Positions 1 to 8,677 of a stretch of DNA of 64,000 bases are shown in pieces (the first letter of the stretch is position 1; the number at the start of each line of letters is the position of its first letter). The stretch comes from Ancrocorticia sp052089425 (GTDB lineage Bacteria; Actinomycetota; Actinomycetes; Actinomycetales; Actinomycetaceae). The notes below the pieces were generated by a model, which was not told the origin of the DNA, searched no databases, and saw nothing but the letters and a program-made list of their open reading frames with translations. The position numbers and the translations under genes were made by a program. The DNA lies in NCBI RefSeq assembly GCF_052089425.1, contig NZ_JBQCZW010000009.1:1-64000 (forward strand), given 5' to 3'.

Positions 1-11
1 CCCGCGACGGC

Positions 12-815
12 CTAGCCTTCTCGACCCGCCGCGTCTTCCAAGTTCGGGGCGTTATCCGTATCAAAGCTGAAGATGTCCAGAAACTGCTTGGCGCGCTTGG
101 TCTGGGGATTGTTAAAGAACTCGGCTGGCCGTGCCTCTTCCACGATCTTCCCCTCGTCCATGAACACCACACGATCGGCTACGGCTTCGGCGAACTGCAT
201 CTCATGGGTCACGATCACCATGGTCATGCCGGACTTGGCCAGCCCGGCTACCACGTCCAGCACTTCGCGGACCATCTCAGGATCCAGAGACGCCGTGATC
301 TCATCCAGAAGGAGCACCTCGGGCTCCATCATGAGGGCGCGAACAATGGCAACGCGTTGCTTTTGCCCGCCGGAGAGCTGACTGGGATAGGAACTCGCGC
401 GGTCGGCAAGTCCTACGCGCGCGAGTAATGTCTCGGCGCGATCAGTGGCCACCGCCTTGTTTTCCTTGCGGACCCTGAGTGGAGCAAGTAGCAGGTTGTC
501 CATGATGGACAGGTGAGGGAATATCTCGTAGCTTTGGAAAACCATGCCCACGCGCTCGCGGACTTTGTCCCATGATTGGGATCCATCGCTGACCAGTTGG
601 CCGGCCAGCGAAATCGAACCGTCCTGAATCTGCTCCAAACCATTGATGCAGCGAAGAAGCGTGGACTTCCCGCACCCGGATGGCCCAACAACCGCCACGA
701 TCTCACTACGAGCTACCGACAGGTCGATTCCACGCAGTACCAAGCGTTCGTCATCGTAAACCTTGACGATGTTTTCCAGTTCGAGCATCGGAGCTTGTAC
801 GTTCGGGTCTGTCAT
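12..815 (-). CDS. Polar amino-acid ABC transporter, ATP-binding subunit (GlnQ/GluA-like)
   Basis: This 267-residue protein is the ATPase that powers amino-acid uptake by the three upstream genes. Walker A GPSGCGKST lies at residues 44-52, the ABC signature LSGGQ at 147-151 and Walker B LLLDE at 168-172. The length is slightly above the usual 240-255 of PAAT-family ATPases, the surplus being at both ends. Its ATG follows the stop of the upstream permease with no gap, so translation is probably coupled. It is the last gene of a four-gene minus-strand operon (binding protein, permease, permease, ATPase). Glutamate/glutamine-type specificity is inferred from the family only; the substrate cannot be read from the sequence. 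Confidence 0.93.
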   Translation of the reverse strand: MTDPNVQAPMLELENIVKVYDDERLVLRGIDLSVARSEIVAVVGPSGCGKSTLLRCINGLEQIQDGSISLAGQLVSDGSQSWDKVRERVGMVFQSYEIFPHLSIMDNLLLAPLRVRKENKAVATDRAETLLARVGLADRASSYPSQLSGGQKQRVAIVRALMMEPEVLLLDEITASLDPEMVREVLDVVAGLAKSGMTMVIVTHEMQFAEAVADRVVFMDEGKIVEEARPAEFFNNPQTKRAKQFLDIFSFDTDNAPNLEDAAGREG

Positions 816-1493
816 TTACTTACCCCACTTCTTCTCAAGTTTGCGAGCGGCTACCGAAAGCGGGTAGCAAATAATGAAATACAGGATGAAGATGACGCCG
901 TAGATCCATAGTGCGGCATCCGGGAATTCGAAGCGATTGGCATCGATGATCTGCTGGCCAACCTTCAGTGCCTCCACAACACCGATGAGTGCCACGAGAG
1001 TGGTTGTCTTGATCATGCGGGTGGCAAGGTTGATGGACAGTGGTGCGAGGCGGCGGATCGTCTGCGGCAGGATGACGTAGCGATACTGCTGCGCGCGGGT
1101 TAAGCCGAGGGCTGCCGCGCTTTGGTATTGGTGTGCGGGGATGGACGTGAGCGCACCGCGCACCAAATCGCCCATCTCCGCCGCACCCCACAGGGTGAAC
1201 ACGATGATCGCTGAAATCTCACCGGTCAGGTTGATGCCGGTGCTACGCGCCAACCCGAAGTACACGATGAACAGCAGCACGAGCTGCGGCATGATCCGGA
1301 TGAACTCGAGGTAGATACGCATGAGGAAGCGCACCACACGGTTCTGGGATGTCATGGCTATCCCAACGAATATGCCAATGACCATGCTGAAAATGAGCGA
1401 AATTCCGGCGATGCGAATCGTGATCCACAGGCCATACAGCAGCCGCGTAAAGTTCGTGCCCTCGAACAGGACGGTGATTCCCCAATCAGACAT
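816..1493 (-). CDS. Polar amino-acid ABC transporter permease (second)
   Basis: A 225-residue HisMQ-family inner-membrane permease. It has about five hydrophobic segments, a long first helix region near residues 18-45, and a cytoplasmic EAA loop around residues 105-150, which docks the ATPase. Its start overlaps the end of the upstream permease gene by 8 bp and its stop abuts the ATPase start, indicating a tightly coupled operon. By family it forms the membrane channel as a heterodimer with the neighbouring permease. Confidence 0.92.
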   Translation of the reverse strand: MSDWGITVLFEGTNFTRLLYGLWITIRIAGISLIFSMVIGIFVGIAMTSQNRVVRFLMRIYLEFIRIMPQLVLLFIVYFGLARSTGINLTGEISAIIVFTLWGAAEMGDLVRGALTSIPAHQYQSAAALGLTRAQQYRYVILPQTIRRLAPLSINLATRMIKTTTLVALIGVVEALKVGQQIIDANRFEFPDAALWIYGVIFILYFIICYPLSVAARKLEKKWGK

Positions 1494-2133
1494 GACGCAG
1501 CCTCTTTTCCACGTGGCCAGCGATCAGTGAAATGGGGAGGAGGATGATCAGGTAGAAAACAACCAGCATCCCTAGTGCGATCCACGTGTTGTAGTCCGTG
1601 CCGATAATGTCCTTCGTGACGAACATGAGATCGGGGAGCGCGATGATGGACACCACCGAGGTCTCTTTGACGAGGAACACAATGTTTGCCGTGATTCCGG
1701 GCAAGGCCACTGCCAGAGCTTGCGGGAGCAGCACGTAGCGGATCGCCGTAGCCGTTTTCATCCCGAGGGACCGGGCCGATTCCATCTGGATCTTCTCCAC
1801 CGAATCGAATCCTGATCGGAAGGCCTCGGCCATATAGGAGCCGCCGAGGAAGGCGAGCCCTACGATGGCGCATGTTTCTGATGACCAGACGATCCCGATT
1901 TTGGGCAGCCCGAAGTAGATGAAGAACAGCTGGACGAGAAGTGGAGTGTTCCGAGATAGCTCCACGTACGCGCCCACGATCTGCCGCGCCACCGGCACCC
2001 GCAGATACTGGATCAGGCTGCACACCAGCCCCAGTACGAGCGAGTAAACCGTCCCGAAGAACGCGATACGCAACGTTAAGAGTGTGGCGTCAAGATACCG
2101 TGGGAGGTACTCGACGATGATGTCAAAATCCAT
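1486..2133 (-). CDS. Polar amino-acid ABC transporter permease (first)
   Basis: A 215-residue HisMQ-family permease with an N-terminal periplasm-facing segment, multiple transmembrane helices and an EAA-type loop with a GG..AEAFR element near residues 98-115. It follows the binding-protein gene by 58 bp and overlaps the next permease by 8 bp. The N-terminus reads MDFDIIVEYLP, normal for this family. It should pair with the second permease to form the translocation pore. Confidence 0.92.
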   Translation of the reverse strand: MDFDIIVEYLPRYLDATLLTLRIAFFGTVYSLVLGLVCSLIQYLRVPVARQIVGAYVELSRNTPLLVQLFFIYFGLPKIGIVWSSETCAIVGLAFLGGSYMAEAFRSGFDSVEKIQMESARSLGMKTATAIRYVLLPQALAVALPGITANIVFLVKETSVVSIIALPDLMFVTKDIIGTDYNTWIALGMLVVFYLIILLPISLIAGHVEKRLRHV

Positions 2134-2191
2134 GAGATCCGATGAGTTGGGTGCGAGGCCTGATAAGCCCGGTTAAGACCTGATGACCTGA

Positions 2192-3067
2192 TTAATTGGA
2201 CTCAAACTCGCCGTTTTCGATGACCAGCTCGTCGGGGCTCACCTGATCGCCGTACACCGGGAGCAGCGTTGCCTCATACGCGTTGTGGAAGAAATCGGAC
2301 GGAAGTTCCGTCAGCTCATTGTTGAGCCAATCGAGCAGATCCGTGTTGCCCTTCTTCACCGCCGCAGCAATGGTATCCGGGTCCCCGAGCGAGGTGATGC
2401 CCGTGGTGAAATCGTCGTGGTTCTGAGCCCAGGCGAGGCCCTCGGTATTGTCGGTCACCCACGCATCCCCGCGCCCATCGATCAGGGCGTTGGTTGCTTC
2501 CGTGTATTGTTCGTACTTCTGCACATCGGCATCTGGGAGGTTGGCATCCAGATAGGATTCGGCCGTGGTACCGCGCACGATGATGAGCTTCTGATCGGCC
2601 AACTGATCGGCATCCGTGATCTCATCGGCTACGGGGCTCACCACGCCCAGCGAAACTTCCATGTAGGGATTGGCGAAATCCACCTTCTCTGCGCGCTCGT
2701 CCGTCACGGTGAAGTTCGCGAGGATCACGTCCACCTTGTCCGATTCGAGGAATTCGACGCGCGCGGAGGCATCCACGGGCACCCACTCAGGTTCAACGCC
2801 AAGATCATCGGCGATCTGCTTACCGTATTCGATGTCATATCCAACGTATTCGCCCTCGGAATCAACGGAGCCGAACGGAGCCTTGTCCGAAAAGACGCCA
2901 AGGCGAATGCTGCCCGCATCCTGAATCTCTTCCACGGTGCGGCCGTTTGACCCGGAGGCAGATACCGAACCGGCGTCCGGCTCTTCCTCTGCAGCGCCGC
3001 AGGCCGAAAGCGCTAGGGCTGATACTGCTAGGCCGGCACCGAATGTGGCGAAACGAGAGAGTGTCAT
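2192..3067 (-). CDS. Amino-acid ABC transporter substrate-binding lipoprotein (family 3)
   Basis: A 291-residue solute-binding lipoprotein. The N-terminus is a lipoprotein signal peptide ending in LSAC (Cys at residue 23), followed by an acidic linker. The body has the family-3 pattern: an IRLGVFSDKAPFG opening strand, a GYDIEYGKQIADDLG segment, and a late VKKGNTDLLDWLN helix. It is the first gene of the uptake operon. The 3068-3383 region upstream holds a GAC-repeat element and, on the other strand, the clpB control region. Glutamate/glutamine-type binding is a family inference. Confidence 0.92.
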   Translation of the reverse strand: MTLSRFATFGAGLAVSALALSACGAAEEEPDAGSVSASGSNGRTVEEIQDAGSIRLGVFSDKAPFGSVDSEGEYVGYDIEYGKQIADDLGVEPEWVPVDASARVEFLESDKVDVILANFTVTDERAEKVDFANPYMEVSLGVVSPVADEITDADQLADQKLIIVRGTTAESYLDANLPDADVQKYEQYTEATNALIDGRGDAWVTDNTEGLAWAQNHDDFTTGITSLGDPDTIAAAVKKGNTDLLDWLNNELTELPSDFFHNAYEATLLPVYGDQVSPDELVIENGEFESN

Positions 3068-3127
3068 GGTGATTCCTTCGAGTGGTTGAGTAGGTGGTTC
3101 GGGAAAGCCCGTGGTTTCCGCATTGAG

Positions 3128-3147
3128 TTTTTTTGACGACGACGGCG
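3128..3147 (+). repeat. GACGACGACGG element, single copy with T-run
   Basis: Seven T residues (3128-3134) run into GACGACGACGGCG between the divergent binding-protein gene and clpB. The same arrangement (T-rich stretch then GACGACGACGG) recurs at several other intergenic places in the window. Function unknown; see findings. Confidence 0.55.
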
Positions 3148-3250
3148 AACGCAGTCAGCTTAAACCCTTATGTCACGTGGGGAATAGGACTTCAGTATGT
3201 GAGATGTGAGAGGTCGGTGCCAAGGCGCACGTGGCTGAACATCGCGGAGC

Positions 3251-3269
3251 GCTCGTCGTCGTCCAAATC
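3251..3269 (-). repeat. GACGACGAC element, second copy upstream of clpB
   Basis: On the minus strand this reads GATTTGGACGACGACGAGC, an inverse-oriented relative of the element at 3128, about 100 bp away. It is a weaker match (GGAC start, no T-run). It lies just upstream of the clpB promoter. Confidence 0.4.
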
Positions 3270-3292
3270 ACTTTCCAAACGACCCGATGGAC

Positions 3293-3327
3293 TTGACCTT
3301 AAAGTTGAGCGGAATACACTCAACTTT
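3293..3327 (+). promoter_or_regulatory. clpB promoter with HAIR (HspR) operator
   Basis: A sigma-70-like promoter is visible as TTGACC (3293-3298), 16 bp, TACACT (3315-3320). A perfect inverted repeat AAAGTTGAG-N9-CTCAACTTT (3301-3327) covers the spacer and -10. In HAIR format it reads GTTGAGC-N7-ACTCAAC, close to the actinobacterial consensus CTTGAGT-N7-ACTCAAG bound by the heat-shock repressor HspR. Its overlap with the -10 fits direct repression of clpB. Confidence 0.85.
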
Positions 3328-3383
3328 AGAACGTTGTATTAAATGGTTATTGGATTACTGAGAAAGCCCTGAGGGGGACGGAA

Positions 3384-6038
3384 ATGGACAAGCTAACAAC
3401 GAAGTCGCAGGAGGCGCTGGCTGCCGCAATCAGCGCGGCCTCGGGGGCGGGCAACCCGCAGGTTGAACCCCTGCATCTTCTTGACGCTTTGCTGGATCAG
3501 CAGGGTGGGGTGGCCGTTGCGCTGCTGGACGCGATGGGGATTGATCGTGCGGATGTGACCAGCCGGACGAAGGCGGCCATCGCGGCTCTGCCGGGTGCCT
3601 CCGGTTCGTCGGTGAGCCAGCCGCAGGCCTCGCGCCCACTTTCGTTGGTGATCACGGACGCTGGCAAGGAAGCCACAGCGCTGGGCGATTCCTACATTTC
3701 AACAGAGCATCTGCTCATGGCCATCGCTCAATCCCAGAGTCAGGCTGGGGAGATTCTGCGTTCGGCTGGCGCATCGCGCGATCAGCTGGCGGCTGTGCTG
3801 CCAAATGTTCGCGGCAGCTCCAAGGTGGATTCCGCCGATCCGGAGGGAACCTTCAAGGCCCTCGAAAAGTACGGTACGGATCTGACGGACCTAGCCCGCG
3901 AGGGCAAGATGGACCCGGTGATCGGGCGCGACGCGGAGATTCGCCGCGTGGTTCAGGTGCTTTCGCGCCGTACCAAGAATAACCCGGTGCTGATTGGCGA
4001 ACCCGGTGTGGGCAAGACAGCCGTTGTTGAGGGACTGGCCCAGCGAATGGTGGATGGTGACGTTCCCGAATCGCTTCGCGGCAAGCGCCTCGTGCAATTG
4101 GACGTGGCCTCCATGGTGGCCGGTGCGAAGTATCGCGGCGAATTCGAGGAGCGGCTGAAGGCAGTTCTTCAGGAGATTAAAGATTCTTCCGGTGAGGTTG
4201 TCACCTTCATCGATGAGCTTCACACCATTGTTGGTGCCGGCGGCGGGGCCGAAGGCGCTATGGACGCTGGCAACATGCTCAAGCCCATGCTGGCGCGCGG
4301 CGAACTGCGGCTGATCGGCGCAACAACGTTGGACGAGTACCGTGAGCGGATCGAAAAGGATCCCGCGTTGGAGCGGCGTTTCCAGCAGGTCTACGTTGGC
4401 GAGCCGTCCGTTGAGGACACCGTGGCGATTCTGCGTGGGATCGCGCCAAAGTACGAGGCTCACCACAAGGTAACCATCTCGGACGGGGCGCTTGTTGCCG
4501 CCGCCGAGCTGTCCAGCCGGTACATCCCGGACCGCCAGCTGCCGGACAAGGCCATCGATCTGGTGGATGAGGCGGCATCGCGGCTTCGCATGGAGTTGGA
4601 TTCCTCCCCCGAGGAGATCGATGTTCTCCAGCGCCAAGTTAACCGGTTGAAGATGGAGGAATCCTATCTGGTTGATACGGACGTCGAGGATGATGCGGGG
4701 CGGGCGGACCGGTTGGAGAAGCTGCGCGCTGAGCTCGCGGACAAGTCCGAGGAGCTTTCGGCTCTCAACGCCAAATGGGAGGCCGAGAAGGCTGGCCGTA
4801 ATCGCGTTGGTGACCTCCGCGTCAAGCTAGACGAGCTGCATACCGAACTTGAGCGCGCCGTGCGTGAGAGCCGATACGAGGATGCCGGACGCATCCAGAA
4901 CGGTGACATCCCACGGATTCAGGCGGAGATCGAAGCGGCTGAGGCGGAGGAGGCCCGCGGCGGCAGTGCCGATACCGAGCCAATGATCGCCGATCATGTG
5001 GATGCCGATGAGATAGCTGAGGTAGTGTCCGCATGGACCGGCGTGCCCGTTGGCCGGCTGCTTCAGGGTGAAACCGAGAAGCTCCTGCACATGGAGGACG
5101 TGCTGGGTGAGCGCCTGATCGGCCAGAAGGCCGCCGTTCGCTCCGTCTCCGATGCCGTGCGCCGTTCGCGCGCCGGCGTTGCCGATCCGAACCGGCCCAC
5201 CGGTTCGTTTATGTTCCTTGGGCCCACCGGTGTGGGTAAGACCGAGTTGGCTAAATCGTTGGCAGATTTCTTGTTCGACGACGAACGCGCCATGGTCCGC
5301 ATCGACATGTCCGAGTACTCCGAGAAGCACACGGTCTCTCGGCTGGTCGGTGCTCCTCCCGGGTACGTGGGATATGAAGAGGGCGGCCAGCTCACCGAGG
5401 CGGTTCGGCGCCGGCCATACTCCGTCATCCTTCTCGACGAGGTGGAGAAGGCCCACCCTGACGTGTTCGACATTCTGTTGCAGGTGCTGGACGATGGCCG
5501 CTTGACCGATGGTCAGGGCCGCACCGTGGATTTCAAGAACACCATCTTGATTCTCACCTCGAACCTCGGCTCGCAGGCGCTGACCGATCCTACGCTGGAC
5601 GATCATGACCGGCGTGAGACTGTCATGGCCGCCGTTCGCGCCGCCTTCAAGCCTGAGTTCATCAACAGGTTGGACGATGTGATCGTGTTTGATGCGCTCT
5701 CGATGGAGGAAATCGGGAAGATTGTTGATCTTCAGGTCGCGCAGTTGGCTGAACGGTTGGAGAATCGCCGCATCACGCTGGACGTGACGCCGGGCGCACG
5801 CGATTACCTCGCTATGGACGGCTACGATCCCAGCTACGGTGCACGGCCTTTGCGGCGGCTCATTCAGCGGGAGATCGGGGACCAGCTTGCTCGCATGCTG
5901 CTAGGCGGCGAGGTGCAGGATGGCGATACCGTTCAGGCCGATGTACGCGGGTTCTCTGCTGAAGACGTGGCCAATGCCGCGGAGTTCGGCGTGGCCAACG
6001 AATCAGGTCTGGAGCTGAGTGTGACACACCGCGAGTAA
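3384..6038 (+). CDS. clpB: ATP-dependent disaggregase ClpB
   Basis: An 884-residue Hsp100 chaperone that rescues aggregated proteins in the cytoplasm with DnaK/DnaJ/GrpE. Order: Clp N-domain repeats (residues 1-150), AAA-1 with GEPGVGKT near 206, a coiled-coil middle domain (about 410-530), AAA-2 with GPTGVGKT near 613, and the C-terminal small domain with the SYGARPLRRLIQ motif. Length is typical, with a short extra C-terminal tail. The ATG at 3384 has a strong purine-rich site (GAGGGGGA) upstream. It is monocistronic behind a HAIR operator, so HspR control is likely. The middle domain and the missing ClpP-binding tripeptide context fit ClpB rather than ClpA/C. Confidence 0.98.
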   Translation: MDKLTTKSQEALAAAISAASGAGNPQVEPLHLLDALLDQQGGVAVALLDAMGIDRADVTSRTKAAIAALPGASGSSVSQPQASRPLSLVITDAGKEATALGDSYISTEHLLMAIAQSQSQAGEILRSAGASRDQLAAVLPNVRGSSKVDSADPEGTFKALEKYGTDLTDLAREGKMDPVIGRDAEIRRVVQVLSRRTKNNPVLIGEPGVGKTAVVEGLAQRMVDGDVPESLRGKRLVQLDVASMVAGAKYRGEFEERLKAVLQEIKDSSGEVVTFIDELHTIVGAGGGAEGAMDAGNMLKPMLARGELRLIGATTLDEYRERIEKDPALERRFQQVYVGEPSVEDTVAILRGIAPKYEAHHKVTISDGALVAAAELSSRYIPDRQLPDKAIDLVDEAASRLRMELDSSPEEIDVLQRQVNRLKMEESYLVDTDVEDDAGRADRLEKLRAELADKSEELSALNAKWEAEKAGRNRVGDLRVKLDELHTELERAVRESRYEDAGRIQNGDIPRIQAEIEAAEAEEARGGSADTEPMIADHVDADEIAEVVSAWTGVPVGRLLQGETEKLLHMEDVLGERLIGQKAAVRSVSDAVRRSRAGVADPNRPTGSFMFLGPTGVGKTELAKSLADFLFDDERAMVRIDMSEYSEKHTVSRLVGAPPGYVGYEEGGQLTEAVRRRPYSVILLDEVEKAHPDVFDILLQVLDDGRLTDGQGRTVDFKNTILILTSNLGSQALTDPTLDDHDRRETVMAAVRAAFKPEFINRLDDVIVFDALSMEEIGKIVDLQVAQLAERLENRRITLDVTPGARDYLAMDGYDPSYGARPLRRLIQREIGDQLARMLLGGEVQDGDTVQADVRGFSAEDVANAAEFGVANESGLELSVTHRE

Positions 6039-6141
6039 GCAGTACGAGGCGCAAAGGCAGGCCCCAGTCACGGTACTCGCCGCCCTGGCTGACGTACGAT
6101 ATGACAGTGGCGATTGCCGATGGTGACTGGGGGAGCGTACC

Positions 6142-6408
6142 TTGATTAATTTCTTGCGGGACTTGTCCAAGAAGGCTCAGGTGTGGCTGGTTGGCGTCAT
6201 ATGCTTTGCGATTATCGCCGTTCCAACCGCAATCTGGTTCGGCACAGCAGATGCGATATTTGAATCGCCGAAACAGGGTATCAGTGCATTCTTCGGTGTT
6301 GTGAGCTTTGCGGTTGTATGGCTTGGACTTGAGTATGTTGCTGAGCTAATCAAGGACAAGCGCCGTGATCGCCGCGATCGGCCCGGCTCCGGTCAAGGAC
6401 GGAGCTAG
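6142..6408 (+). CDS. Small two-helix membrane protein, unknown
   Basis: An 88-residue protein with two hydrophobic segments (about residues 13-32 and 45-65) and a very basic tail rich in K, R and D (KDKRRDRRDR). It begins at TTG: the upstream ATG and GTG are in another frame that stops at once, and GGGGGAG is spaced 7 nt from the TTG. I do not recognise a family. It sits between clpB and a Fic-type toxin-antitoxin pair and may belong to the accessory patch. Confidence 0.6.
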   Translation: MINFLRDLSKKAQVWLVGVICFAIIAVPTAIWFGTADAIFESPKQGISAFFGVVSFAVVWLGLEYVAELIKDKRRDRRDRPGSGQGRS

Positions 6409-6484
6409 CGGGACCTTCCCTACCATGGATGGTTCTTGGCTTACCGGGTAGAATGACTACACGATTTACGGGAGGTGGGTTGCC

Positions 6485-6724
6485 ATGGAGAAGTTTGATA
6501 TTGAGGACCGCTGGCCTGAACTCTTTGAACAGCTCGATGGGACTCAACGCAACGCCGTACGTCAGTCTCTGGCCGCCGGCTGGCACGAAGGATTCGAGCC
6601 CGCCCGCGAGGATGTAGAGAACCTGACGGACTACACCCGGGGCGCAATCGATTTCGACGAGTACGTGCGGCGAGCAGATGCCGCTGCACTCCGCTCAGTG
6701 GGTCTAGCTAGCGCTGATCGTTGA
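6485..6724 (+). CDS. VbhA-like antitoxin of a Fic toxin
   Basis: A 79-residue protein directly upstream of a Fic-domain gene (stop and next start 4 bp apart). VbhA-type antitoxins inhibit Fic by inserting a helix with the motif [S/T]xxxE[G/N], whose Glu blocks ATP gamma-phosphate binding. Here the helix has E35-G36 inside AAGWHEGFEP, but the Ser/Thr position is Ala31. The rest (REDVENL..YTRGAIDFDEYVRR) matches the usual C-terminal part of actinobacterial VbhA-like proteins. A strong site GGGAGGTGGG precedes the ATG. Assignment rests on motif and context. Confidence 0.8.
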   Translation: MEKFDIEDRWPELFEQLDGTQRNAVRQSLAAGWHEGFEPAREDVENLTDYTRGAIDFDEYVRRADAAALRSVGLASADR

Positions 6725-6728
6725 GATC

Positions 6729-7373
6729 GTGACGTCATTCGACACATGGGAATCGTACTTTTATCCTGAAACCTATGATTGGCACACTGGTCAGGGAGTG
6801 CTCCGCAACTTACTTGGTGAGCGTGATGCTGCTGCCCTCGCACGCCGCGAATACGTACGTACATCAGTTAGGGCGGAACAACTGCTCCTTGGCCTAGTGC
6901 CCATTTCGCGTACCTACGATTCCGCGCATATACGTTCAATACATTATTACTTGTTTCAGGATGTATACGAGTGGGCAGGTGATTTTCGCAATGTCGAGAT
7001 CTCGAAGGGGATGAGCAACTTTGCTGATGCTGGTAGCGGTCAAATCAACCGGTATCTGGGAGACGCACACAAACTCATCATCGGCACGTCGTGGGACCGT
7101 CTTGACCGCGAAGCATTTGGAACTCTCGCAGCGACAGTGTTCGCCTACGTAAATCAAGCTCATCCGTTTCGCGAGGGTAATGGGCGCACGTCCAAAGTGT
7201 TCATGGAACACGTAGCGGAGCAGTCGAAGTTCGCCTTCGATTTCGCCCGCGTAACTCCCGAGGTGTGGAACAACGCGAGTATGTTGAGCGGCCCTGATCG
7301 TGGGCAATATGCGCCTGTGCCAGATTCACTTGTGTCAGTGTTCCAATCCATCGCCGTTGAGCGCACCAGCTGA
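6729..7373 (+). CDS. Fic-domain toxin (predicted AMP-transferase)
   Basis: A 214-residue Fic/DOC protein starting at GTG. Fic enzymes transfer AMP from ATP to target-protein hydroxyls. The active loop is HPFREGNGRTSK: catalytic His145, Phe147, Glu149, GNG 150-152 and Arg153 are present. The last position of HxFx[D/E]GNGRxxR, normally Arg, is Lys156 (codon AAA); in characterised Fic proteins that Arg contacts the ATP phosphates and pairs with the inhibitory Glu. The flap and preceding helices (VYEWAGDFRNVEISKG) are normal. Likely co-transcribed with the antitoxin; the region's lower GC suggests transfer. Confidence 0.9.
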   Translation: MTSFDTWESYFYPETYDWHTGQGVLRNLLGERDAAALARREYVRTSVRAEQLLLGLVPISRTYDSAHIRSIHYYLFQDVYEWAGDFRNVEISKGMSNFADAGSGQINRYLGDAHKLIIGTSWDRLDREAFGTLAATVFAYVNQAHPFREGNGRTSKVFMEHVAEQSKFAFDFARVTPEVWNNASMLSGPDRGQYAPVPDSLVSVFQSIAVERTS

Positions 7374-7409
7374 TCACCTCCGGCGCGATGCGTTAGCTCC
7401 TAGTCGCCC

Positions 7410-8267
7410 TTAGAGCCCGCGCATCTCCTCCGTTAGTGCCGGCCACTTTTCCTTGTGCTCCGCCCCGAAGGGCTCGATGCCAAGGAACACGCCAGCCTTA
7501 CGGACCGTTGGGTCCACCCAGATAAAGGAGCCCGATTGGCCAAAGTGGCCGAAGGTGCGCGCTGAGAACTTCTTCCCTGTCCAGTGAGGCTGCTTGTGCC
7601 CACGGATTTCGAGGCCCAACCCCCAACGATTATCAGCCTGGCGCCCATACCCCGGGAGCACGCCTGAGAGGCGCGGGAATTGGACGGAGGTGGCCTCGCT
7701 GGCCATCATGGGGCTGATCAGGGACGGACGGAGGAGCTCGGCAGCGAAGAGCGAAAGATCCGCGACCGTTGAAAGCCCCGACGTTGCGGGAGAATCCGGC
7801 ACCGTTGTGTCGCCCATTCCGAGTGGTTCCAGTACAGAGGATCGCAGCCACTCTTCCACGCTCAGCCCGAGGCACCCCGCCACCGCATCGCTCACCGTCT
7901 CGATGCCCAGGTTCGAATAGATACGCCGCTCGCCGGGCTTCGCCAGCCTCGCGCCCTGATCAAACGGCAGCCCAGAGGCGTGCGCCAGAAGATGCCGCAC
8001 CGTTGAACCGGCAGGTCCGCAGGGATCTGCCAGCCCGATCACCTTGTTCTCTACCGCGATTAGTGTGCCCCAGGCCGCGAACAGCTTGGTGACTGACGCC
8101 AGCTGAAACACTCTGTCCAGCTGGCCGGACGAATGCGAGAGCTCACCGGAGGCCCCGTCCACAACTGCGAGTGCGTGTTCGAACGAAAATGCGTCCGTTT
8201 TGAGTGGAGAAGTTGGGGCGGGGGTGCCTGCTCCGCCGTCGTCGTCAAATGAATCGGAAGAAACCAC
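7410..8267 (-). CDS. Serine beta-lactamase-like hydrolase (class C fold)
   Basis: A protein of about 285 residues with beta-lactamase/transpeptidase-like motifs: SVTK (Ser58, Lys61) inside QLASVTKLF, a YSN motif in RRIYSNLGIE, and HFGQSGS as the third, KTG-like box. No signal peptide is visible, so it is probably cytoplasmic, as in EstB-like esterases or PBP4*-like hydrolases; the substrate is unknown. The frame stays open to 8375, but that extension overlaps the divergent antitoxin's promoter and operator. I therefore prefer the GTG at 8267. The N-terminal DDDGG stretch is encoded by a GACGACGACGGCGGAGC copy of the window-wide element (8234-8248). Confidence 0.8.
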   Translation of the reverse strand: MVSSDSFDDDGGAGTPAPTSPLKTDAFSFEHALAVVDGASGELSHSSGQLDRVFQLASVTKLFAAWGTLIAVENKVIGLADPCGPAGSTVRHLLAHASGLPFDQGARLAKPGERRIYSNLGIETVSDAVAGCLGLSVEEWLRSSVLEPLGMGDTTVPDSPATSGLSTVADLSLFAAELLRPSLISPMMASEATSVQFPRLSGVLPGYGRQADNRWGLGLEIRGHKQPHWTGKKFSARTFGHFGQSGSFIWVDPTVRKAGVFLGIEPFGAEHKEKWPALTEEMRGL

Positions 8268-8353
8268 GCACCTAGTGTGCCACCTTTTGACGTGAGGTGT
8301 GAGAACTCTTGAAGCTCGTGGGCACGGGGCCTGAGAACCAGACAGACTCACTA

Positions 8354-8380
8354 TTGTACAGTAACGTACAAACATGTACT
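8354..8380 (+). promoter_or_regulatory. Probable autoregulatory operator of the Phd/PIN module
   Basis: A perfect inverted repeat TTGTAC-N6-GTACAA (8354-8371) is followed by a third TGTAC half-site at 8375-8379, ending 10 bp before the antitoxin ATG. Phd/YefM antitoxins usually bind palindromes over their own promoter, so this is the likely autorepression site. Confidence 0.65.
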
Positions 8381-8389
8381 ATTTTCCAC

Positions 8390-8677
8390 ATGTCAACGAT
8401 TTCCGCCTCTCAAGCACGGCAAACACTTCCCGCCCAGCTTGATCGAGTGGAGGCCGGTGAGGAAGTGGCGATCTCGCGTCATGGGCGTGTAATAGCAGTT
8501 TTGGTGAGTCCGCAGTCCCTTCGAATGGCGCGGGCCAAGGACGCATGGGATCGCGCTGATCGCGTTGGCGAACTTCTGTCGCAAGGAAGTGCGCGCTCTC
8601 TCCCACTCCCGTCAATCACCGAAGAACGCGCTGAAGAGCTGAGCCGTGAGATCCGGACGGGCCGGACTGCCCGGTGA
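8390..8677 (+). CDS. Antitoxin, Phd/YefM family
   Basis: A 95-residue antitoxin. The N-terminal half (STISASQARQTLPAQLDRV ... EVAISRHGRVIAVLV) is the Phd/YefM DNA-binding fold; the C-terminal half is charged and should wrap the toxin. The ATG at 8390 is chosen because homology starts there; the longer open frame from 8309 would read through the operator. Its stop overlaps the GTG of the PIN gene (GTGA), the classic coupling of such modules. Confidence 0.88.
   Translation: MSTISASQARQTLPAQLDRVEAGEEVAISRHGRVIAVLVSPQSLRMARAKDAWDRADRVGELLSQGSARSLPLPSITEERAEELSREIRTGRTAR

Noticed and set aside
3133..3342. Short plus-strand frame upstream of clpB
   Set aside because: It runs through the GAC elements and the clpB promoter/HAIR operator.
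3891..4637. Minus-strand open frame opposite clpB
   Set aside because: No recognisable domain; covered by the AAA-1 domain of ClpB.
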